DNA of 39,746 bases. Origin: Bacteroidota bacterium (GTDB lineage Bacteria > Bacteroidota > Ignavibacteria > Palsa-1295). A model generated the notes under the pieces. It saw only the letters and a program-made list of their open reading frames with translations. It did not search any database and was not told the origin of the DNA. Where the stretch lies: assembly GCA_025363505.1 (NCBI GenBank), contig JANYDV010000019.1, positions 1-39,746 of the forward strand, read 5' to 3'. Position numbers and translations under genes: made by a program. Positions 35,069 through 39,746 of the stretch are shown here, in pieces; position 1 is the first letter of the stretch, and every line of letters starts with the position of its first letter.

Positions 35069-36430
35069 GTGCTTATTCGCTCCATCTCGGGCCTTCGCGG
35101 GCTCACTGATTCTCAAACCGGCTTGACCGACGATGTTATTATTGCTTATGCATCATCATTTGCAACAATAATCGGCAACTCGGGCATTGTTGCACTTGGC
35201 TTTGATGGCAGAGTCGGAGGCAAACGTATCTTCGATCTTGTCGCAGCCACCCTCTGCGCAGCAGGTTGCGATGTTCTCTCATTAGGCATGGTCCCGACTC
35301 CGACGGTAATGTTTGCTGTAGAGAAGAATAAGAATGTGCTGGGCGGTATAGTCGTCACGGCAAGCCATAACCCACAGCAATGGAATGGAATGAAGTTTAT
35401 TAATTTCAATGGTCTTTTTCTTGATGCAGATGAAAATGCCGACTTATGGAAGTTCGTTGACACCGGTTCATGGAAACTTCAGACTGCTCAAGGAAAAATC
35501 ATTGACGGAAATGAAACGATCGAATCGCACATAGCATCGGTTCTGGCAATTCCATTTCTCGCCCTTGAGGATATCAAGAAAAAGAAATTTCGCGTCGTTC
35601 TTGATACCGTCAATGCAAGTGGTTCGTACATCCAACAAGAATTGCTGAAGCGTCTTGGTGTTGCTGAAGTGATCGGTCTTGCTACCGATGGTTCAGGGAT
35701 ATTCCCTCATTACCCCGAACCGGTACCAGCAAATCTTACTTCGCTTTGTGAAGCTGTGGTGTCAAATAATGCCGATCTCGGTATTGCTATTGATCCCGAT
35801 GCTGACCGGTGCGTGTTGATCACCAATGCCGGCGAGCCGTTCATCGAAGAAAATACTATTGTTCTTGCTGCCGAAGAAGTACTTTTTAATATGGATCGTG
35901 GTCAGAACGTTGTGGTGAATCTCTCTACCACCAGAGCCATCGACGATATTGCCGAGCAATACGGAGCGACAGTACATCGTACTGCGGTCGGCGAGATTAA
36001 CGTTGCCAAGAAAATGATTGATACTTCTGCGGTCATTGGCGGCGAAGGTTCGGGCGGAGTAATTTTTCCGGCTGTCCATATCGGTCGAGATTCATTGGTC
36101 GCTGTCGCGTTGGTGCTCAGTAACCTTGCCCGTAGCGGAATGACTGCCGCCGAAAAGAAACTGTCGCTACCTCAATACGAGATAGTCAAAAACAAAATCG
36201 AACTCTCAAGCAAAGAACAAGCAAGTGAGATGATAGCCGGGATCAAAACAAAGCTTGTATCGTCGGCTCTATCATATAACGAAGAAGATGGCTTGCGTCT
36301 GGACTTCGAGAAGAGCTGGCTTCACGTCCGTTCATCAAATACCGAGCCGATCATCCGTCTCATAGCCGAAGCCCCCACCAAAACCGAAGCCGAAGCACTC
36401 ATCGCCAAAGCGACAAAATCTAAGAATTAG
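35069..36430 (+). CDS. Phosphoglucosamine/phosphomannomutase (alpha-D-phosphohexomutase family)
   Basis: A 453-residue alpha-D-phosphohexomutase starting with GTG. The four domain signatures are present: catalytic phosphoserine loop TASHNPQQWNGMK, metal site DPDADRC, sugar-specificity loop GGEGSGG, and phosphate-binding loop RSSNTEPIIR. The start (IRSISGLRG) and the variant GEGSGG fit GlmM-like enzymes (glucosamine-6-P to glucosamine-1-P for UDP-GlcNAc) as seen in FCB genomes. Phosphomanno/phosphoglucomutase activity cannot be excluded. With murI, lpxA/C/D and NamZ nearby, an envelope-precursor role is plausible. Confidence 0.9.
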   Translation: MLIRSISGLRGLTDSQTGLTDDVIIAYASSFATIIGNSGIVALGFDGRVGGKRIFDLVAATLCAAGCDVLSLGMVPTPTVMFAVEKNKNVLGGIVVTASHNPQQWNGMKFINFNGLFLDADENADLWKFVDTGSWKLQTAQGKIIDGNETIESHIASVLAIPFLALEDIKKKKFRVVLDTVNASGSYIQQELLKRLGVAEVIGLATDGSGIFPHYPEPVPANLTSLCEAVVSNNADLGIAIDPDADRCVLITNAGEPFIEENTIVLAAEEVLFNMDRGQNVVVNLSTTRAIDDIAEQYGATVHRTAVGEINVAKKMIDTSAVIGGEGSGGVIFPAVHIGRDSLVAVALVLSNLARSGMTAAEKKLSLPQYEIVKNKIELSSKEQASEMIAGIKTKLVSSALSYNEEDGLRLDFEKSWLHVRSSNTEPIIRLIAEAPTKTEAEALIAKATKSKN

Positions 36431-36448
36431 CTAAAAACGTGAGTTCCA

Positions 36449-36600
36449 AATGTTTCAAAAGCTCCGAAGGAGCGAATTACTCGCAGCCCAGGGTGGAGCG
36501 AAGCGGAACCCTGGGAAAGGGTATGAATAACATTTATAGCCCTGAAAGGGCGAAGTGACCTTCGTGGCTTTTTATCCCATGCCTCGGCAGGGCGAAAGCT
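36449..36600 (+). repeat. Multi-hairpin intergenic repeat element
   Basis: The gap between the phosphohexomutase and the ORF at 36791 (about 360 nt, no gene seen) is filled mainly by a chain of small palindromes: GCTCCGAAGGAGC (36461..36473), CCCAGGGT...ACCCTGGG with inner GCGAAGC (36487..36515), GCCCTGAAAGGGC (36539..36551), and CGAAG...CTTCG (36551..36564). Two have identical architecture: a 5-bp stem and a GAA triloop. The layout resembles a dispersed hairpin element I associate with FCB and other genomes (CTCCGAAGGAG ... CCCAGGGTGGAGCGAAGC). Short ORFs across it are spurious. The remaining 36601..36790 is AT-rich and holds one more hairpin, AGCCAATAGTTGGCT (36699..36713). Confidence 0.7.
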
Positions 36601-36790
36601 TGGCACGCTATTTGTACAATGTAATGGTAGTGTAAATTATTTAAGACACGACTATTATGCATGCCCTCAATTAAATGACCAATCGCTGCTTTCCTTGGAG
36701 CCAATAGTTGGCTTATTAGGAGCACGGCTATACTGAGAAAGTTTTCTTTCTTGGAATAGTGAAGTTCATTTAAAATATGAGGGATAATGT

Positions 36791-37147
36791 ATGAAAAGGA
36801 TTAAGGATTCGGCTCAGTTGTCACTATTTGATATTGAGCCAGCCAACGAAATCAAGATAGATCGCAAACGTGTACGCAAGGGAGATGCTTCAAGCTATCC
36901 CGCCCAATTAGACCTCTTCCATCATGTTGATGGATTCAAAAACCCCGACGGAGAGCCCGATCGGGGTTCTTCTTTTTATTCAAAATATTTAAAATCCTCG
37001 ACAAGCATTCGATATATCTCTTCCTTCACTTTTTTTGTCCTTGTGCTGATTTGTGCAAATAAATCAAGAAGGTCAGCCGCGTTTTCCATCTCAGCATATT
37101 TTTTGATTTGTATTAGACCAGAGTTAGGGGTTAGGAATGGAGCATAA
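36791..37147 (+). CDS. Small ORF with two beta-clamp-binding-like motifs (QLSLF, QLDLF)
   Basis: A 118-residue frame with a good ribosome site (GAGGG) before the ATG. QLSLF (residues 9-13) and QLDLF (residues 39-43) both fit the bacterial sliding-clamp-binding consensus QL(S/D)LF. Between them is a basic stretch (KIDRKRVRKGD). From about residue 50 the frame crosses a terminator hairpin and then runs antisense to the end of the methyltransferase gene, so the natural product may be the first 45-60 residues only, with the proper stop lost or frameshifted. Context (hairpin repeat on one side, restriction-modification gene on the other) suggests an island border. No family recognised. Confidence 0.5.
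   Translation: MKRIKDSAQLSLFDIEPANEIKIDRKRVRKGDASSYPAQLDLFHHVDGFKNPDGEPDRGSSFYSKYLKSSTSIRYISSFTFFVLVLICANKSRRSAAFSISAYFLICIRPELGVRNGA
36938..36975. terminator. Bidirectional terminator at the end of the methyltransferase gene
   Basis: AACCCCGA (36941..36948) and TCGGGGTT (36961..36968) form an 8-bp stem. The plus strand continues with CTTCTTTTTATT and the minus strand with TTTTTG, so it can stop both convergent genes. On the plus strand it lies inside the frame of the 36791 ORF. Confidence 0.8.
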
Positions 37148-39746
37148 AGGAAATATTTGAAATATGGCTCATCTTTTAAACCCTCGTATTTCAGTACTTG
37201 CCCCTTACAATATACTTGATTCCAAACAGAATATAATTCTTTTATCTTGTTAACCAGTTGAATTGCTATTACTGAACTTGGAGAAATAGAAGGTTCTAAT
37301 GTCGTTGACCAAAATGAATCAGGATTATTTGGTGACAAGGGATTGTCTACAAAAACTTCGGGTGCTTCAGGTATCGGATTCCCAGCTTCGAATTTAGTCA
37401 CGATACAATTATTATTTGAAAAGCCAAAAGCAAAACAGAGTGAATAAAAATAATTTTCTTTGTCCACCTGTATTTGCGGAGCCCATACATCCATTTGATT
37501 CGCCCAAACGGGATATACGCCATTAATTGCTTTTGTTATTGCAAACCAAGTAAAAGTAGTTTGAGCGGAGTTTATATCAAATGCACAATAACTTCTATTG
37601 TCAGAAGGTCCCGATTGCATTCTTGTTCTATTAACGCCTTTAAAGTCTTCATCAAGTCTAAACCAAACTCTATTTGGCTGGTTAGTTATTCGTCCTTGAG
37701 TATCCGCCTTTATTCTTACAGGTGTAGTATCATCCATAAACCCAAGGTAGATAGAGTTTGCAATACCGTAGGTTTTCTTATTTCCGCGTCGTTCGTCATT
37801 AAGCGATAATCCTCCATATACACTTCGTGACTCTATTTCTTTTTTTGTTGGGTCTCTCTTAAAATCATACATTGATTGATTTGCCCACTCCTTAATGGAA
37901 ATTCGCCTCGCTGAAAGATTGACCAACTTTGCTTGTTTACAAATATCAACCAGTTGAGTATTGATGATTTTTGCTTCGGCATTCCAATTTAGAACCAAGT
38001 CATTTTTTTCTAACGGAGTCAGATCTAATACTTTAACTTCATTTTTGTTGCCGTTTTCATTTCGTACATAACTCCAGATCGTAAAAGATATTGGGAATCT
38101 ACCATCAATCTTAAAAAACTCATTCCCAGTAATTAAAAAACCTTTTTCAAATTTAAAATACTTATCAAATTCTTCCCTAAAAGCTCTATACGTGGGTCTC
38201 GGAATCAGCCAAGATGTAGGTGTGAAAATCATGATCAAAGGTGTCTCCTTCTTGTCATTCCGCAGTTCTTGATCTATTTGTATATCCATTAAATCCATCT
38301 GCTCCACAGGACGATCACCCATTTGGAGGCGAGCAATGTTAACGATTTGTGCAAGAAAAGCAAGATACCTTTCTTTTCCGGCGTCATCTCCTGTTAGTTG
38401 TAAAATAGACGGGTCTATTTGATACACAGCATTTGCAGCTATGCGAACATTTTCATTTTCATCTGTATTCTTATAAGGCGGGTTAAGAAGAAATGCAATA
38501 GGTTTATCAAGTTTTAAATTTTTTTCCCGAAGACCATTTAACAGTACTTGCAGGTAACTCTCGGCAGACTTATCCAGAAAGTTGAGCCCTTCTTTTTCAC
38601 TGGTTTTTGGTATAATTGTAAATCCCGCTTGTATTTCTTGGGGATCGAGTTTCATACGTTGTTCGATCGTTCTTAAGAGATCGGGCTGTAGTTCGGAAAC
38701 AATTTTATGTTTTAGATGTCCGCGCCAACTTGTCACTAAATTGCCTGACCCACCGGCAGGATCGAGAACAATATATTTATCGCTTAGTTTTTTTTCATAG
38801 TATTGATGAACGAACCACAAAGCAAATTTACTAAGATTATCATCAGTAAAGAAGATACCGTGTTGAATTGCGTACTGCTCATCTAATCTTGAGATTACTT
38901 CATCAAATCTACTAAAGTAATAATCCGCGGTTAATCCACTACCCGAATTTACGAATACATAATGATTTTGAACAAACTTCTTAAAAGTCTCATGAAAGCG
39001 CGGAGAAATTTTTAATGTTTCGCTACTTCTTTTCTTTCGTAGATCTATTAATTGCAGATCATCTGAATTGGCAACTTCCACAACTTCAGAATTAACATCC
39101 CAATAGCCAACCATTGCATAAAAGCAGTGAATTGCAGAGAGCGCATTATTTTGCGGGAAAAATCTTTCAAGTTGTTGAATTTTAGTTATGAAGTTTGATG
39201 GTCTAATTTGTAAACGTCCAGCCTCAAGGTTCTTTAAGTAATCTGAAAATTGGGACAATAATATTTTTGGGTCAGTAACAAACAATTGATTTTCAAATTC
39301 ATGGGGAAGTATTTTGAAGGCAGCGCTTTCCAAAATTTCATTTTTTTGTCCTTGATTTGTTTTTTTTGCATTTATTCTGCCTACTTCATTTGGTGCTTTT
39401 TGATTATCTGAGCTATCGGCATACTCGTTTACAAAGTTTGGTAAATCTTTTATTCTCCAAAGCCCTATAAACTTCTGCGAAATTACACAAATTGAAGTAA
39501 ATGTTAAACCTCGTGTATGATAATGCAATCCTTGATACAATCCAGCATAAATATCTTTTGCATCAGTCTTCAACTCAATAATTAATTTTCCTTCTACATA
39601 ACCATCTGCATCTAATGCCTCTGAGGCTCGAGTATATTTTCCGGGAAATATTTCTCTAAAATAGCTATGGACAAAATCGTCACTGGAGTTTTCAGTACCT
39701 GCCGAAAGCAAATACTTTTTCAATTGTTCTATTGTCTTTGGGTTCA
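36976..39746 (-). CDS. Type IIG-like restriction-modification protein: nuclease fused to N6-adenine methyltransferase (5' end outside window)
   Basis: The track starts at a TTG (39723), but the frame stays open to the right edge (NPKTIEQLKKYLLS), so the true start lies at or beyond it. The visible 922 residues contain an N-terminal PD-(D/E)xK-like nuclease (about residues 38-52: LDADGYVEGKLIIELK), a helical linker, then a class gamma/Eco57I-like methyltransferase: motif I DPAGGSGNL (about 320), FLLNPPYKN (NPPY, about 412), FTPTSWLIPRPTYRAFREEFDKYF. The C-terminal third should recognise the target (WFRLDEDFKGVNR, PVWANQMDVWAPQI). Fused nuclease and methylase in one chain is the type IIG/L plan. 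The ending LLDLFAQIS is near-clamp-like. Target site unknown. Confidence 0.82.
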   Translation of the reverse strand, partial: NPKTIEQLKKYLLSAGTENSSDDFVHSYFREIFPGKYTRASEALDADGYVEGKLIIELKTDAKDIYAGLYQGLHYHTRGLTFTSICVISQKFIGLWRIKDLPNFVNEYADSSDNQKAPNEVGRINAKKTNQGQKNEILESAAFKILPHEFENQLFVTDPKILLSQFSDYLKNLEAGRLQIRPSNFITKIQQLERFFPQNNALSAIHCFYAMVGYWDVNSEVVEVANSDDLQLIDLRKKRSSETLKISPRFHETFKKFVQNHYVFVNSGSGLTADYYFSRFDEVISRLDEQYAIQHGIFFTDDNLSKFALWFVHQYYEKKLSDKYIVLDPAGGSGNLVTSWRGHLKHKIVSELQPDLLRTIEQRMKLDPQEIQAGFTIIPKTSEKEGLNFLDKSAESYLQVLLNGLREKNLKLDKPIAFLLNPPYKNTDENENVRIAANAVYQIDPSILQLTGDDAGKERYLAFLAQIVNIARLQMGDRPVEQMDLMDIQIDQELRNDKKETPLIMIFTPTSWLIPRPTYRAFREEFDKYFKFEKGFLITGNEFFKIDGRFPISFTIWSYVRNENGNKNEVKVLDLTPLEKNDLVLNWNAEAKIINTQLVDICKQAKLVNLSARRISIKEWANQSMYDFKRDPTKKEIESRSVYGGLSLNDERRGNKKTYGIANSIYLGFMDDTTPVRIKADTQGRITNQPNRVWFRLDEDFKGVNRTRMQSGPSDNRSYCAFDINSAQTTFTWFAITKAINGVYPVWANQMDVWAPQIQVDKENYFYSLCFAFGFSNNNCIVTKFEAGNPIPEAPEVFVDNPLSPNNPDSFWSTTLEPSISPSSVIAIQLVNKIKELYSVWNQVYCKGQVLKYEGLKDEPYFKYFLYAPFLTPNSGLIQIKKYAEMENAADLLDLFAQISTRTKKVKEEIYRMLVEDFKYFE

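Noticed and set aside
36449-36600. Possible CRISPR array
   Set aside because: The palindromes differ in sequence and are not regularly spaced direct repeats; no cas gene is present.
36534-36725. 63-aa minus-strand ORF in the repeat region
   Set aside because: Translated from the hairpin repeat (HEGHFALSGL comes from the palindromes); not a gene.

Overview
The window reads as a chromosomal segment from a Gram-negative bacterium of the Fibrobacterota-Chlorobiota-Bacteroidota (FCB) group. Evidence: a fused lpxC/fabZ gene, two secreted proteins with type IX (Por) secretion-type C-terminal sorting domains (NYPNPF motifs), two Skp/OmpH paralogues, a complete set of early lipid A acylation genes, and at least one near-perfect Bacteroidota-type promoter (TTTG-N20-TATATTTG). 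Many genes also carry clear Shine-Dalgarno sequences, so an early-branching FCB lineage (Kapaibacteria/Ignavibacteria-like) fits better than a classical Bacteroides. That placement is inference. No rRNA, tRNA or CRISPR array was seen.

Layout. (1) 1-2.1 kb, minus strand, AT-rich: the 5' part of a surface/tail-fibre-like gene with NVGIGT repeats that runs off the left edge and is missing from the ORF track, preceded by a small sigma-70-family gene interrupted by a one-base frameshift. (2) 2.2-3.8 kb, plus: a NamZ-like (DUF1343) exo-muramidase and a small membrane protein. (3) 3.8-6.15 kb, minus: a 32-residue membrane microprotein, a GyrI-like effector-binding protein, a small membrane protein and a DNA photolyase broken by one extra base. 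(4) 6.2-9.5 kb, minus: livH-livM, a HIT hydrolase and a sorting-domain protein, closed by a strong terminator that lies just in front of the photolyase start. (5) 9.7-13.3 kb, minus: a YbgF-like lipoprotein, an outer-membrane barrel, a second TPR lipoprotein and the LivK-like binding protein, closed by a terminator. (6) 13.4-15.7 kb, plus: lpxC/fabZ-lpxA. (7) 15.8-19.6 kb, minus: a 1271-residue secreted protein. (8) 19.8-24.2 kb, minus: skp-skp-lpxD-enoyl-CoA hydratase-dprA. (9) 24.3-28.8 kb: cysS-marC, two small lipoproteins and an MFS exporter. (10) 28.9-32.3 kb, plus: cytochrome oxidase subunits III and IV without I and II, a 41-residue membrane microprotein, a molybdopterin lipoprotein, a four-helix cytochrome b and a membrane-anchored OB-fold-like protein. 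(11) 32.4-36.4 kb, plus: an exported protein, murI, floA and a phosphohexomutase. (12) 36.4-39.7 kb: a multi-hairpin repeat, a small ORF with two beta-clamp-binding-like motifs, and a 5'-truncated nuclease-methyltransferase (type IIG-like) running off the right edge.

Much of the core content concerns the cell envelope: LpxA, LpxC/FabZ and LpxD for lipid A; MurI and NamZ for peptidoglycan synthesis and recycling; Skp-like chaperones and YbgF-like proteins for outer-membrane assembly. The most interesting accessory stretches are the respiratory/molybdenum cluster at 28.9-32.3 kb and the restriction-modification edge at 36.4-39.7 kb. Two single-base frameshifts in the first 6.2 kb (sigma factor, photolyase) are either real lesions or sequence errors. 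The window alone cannot decide.
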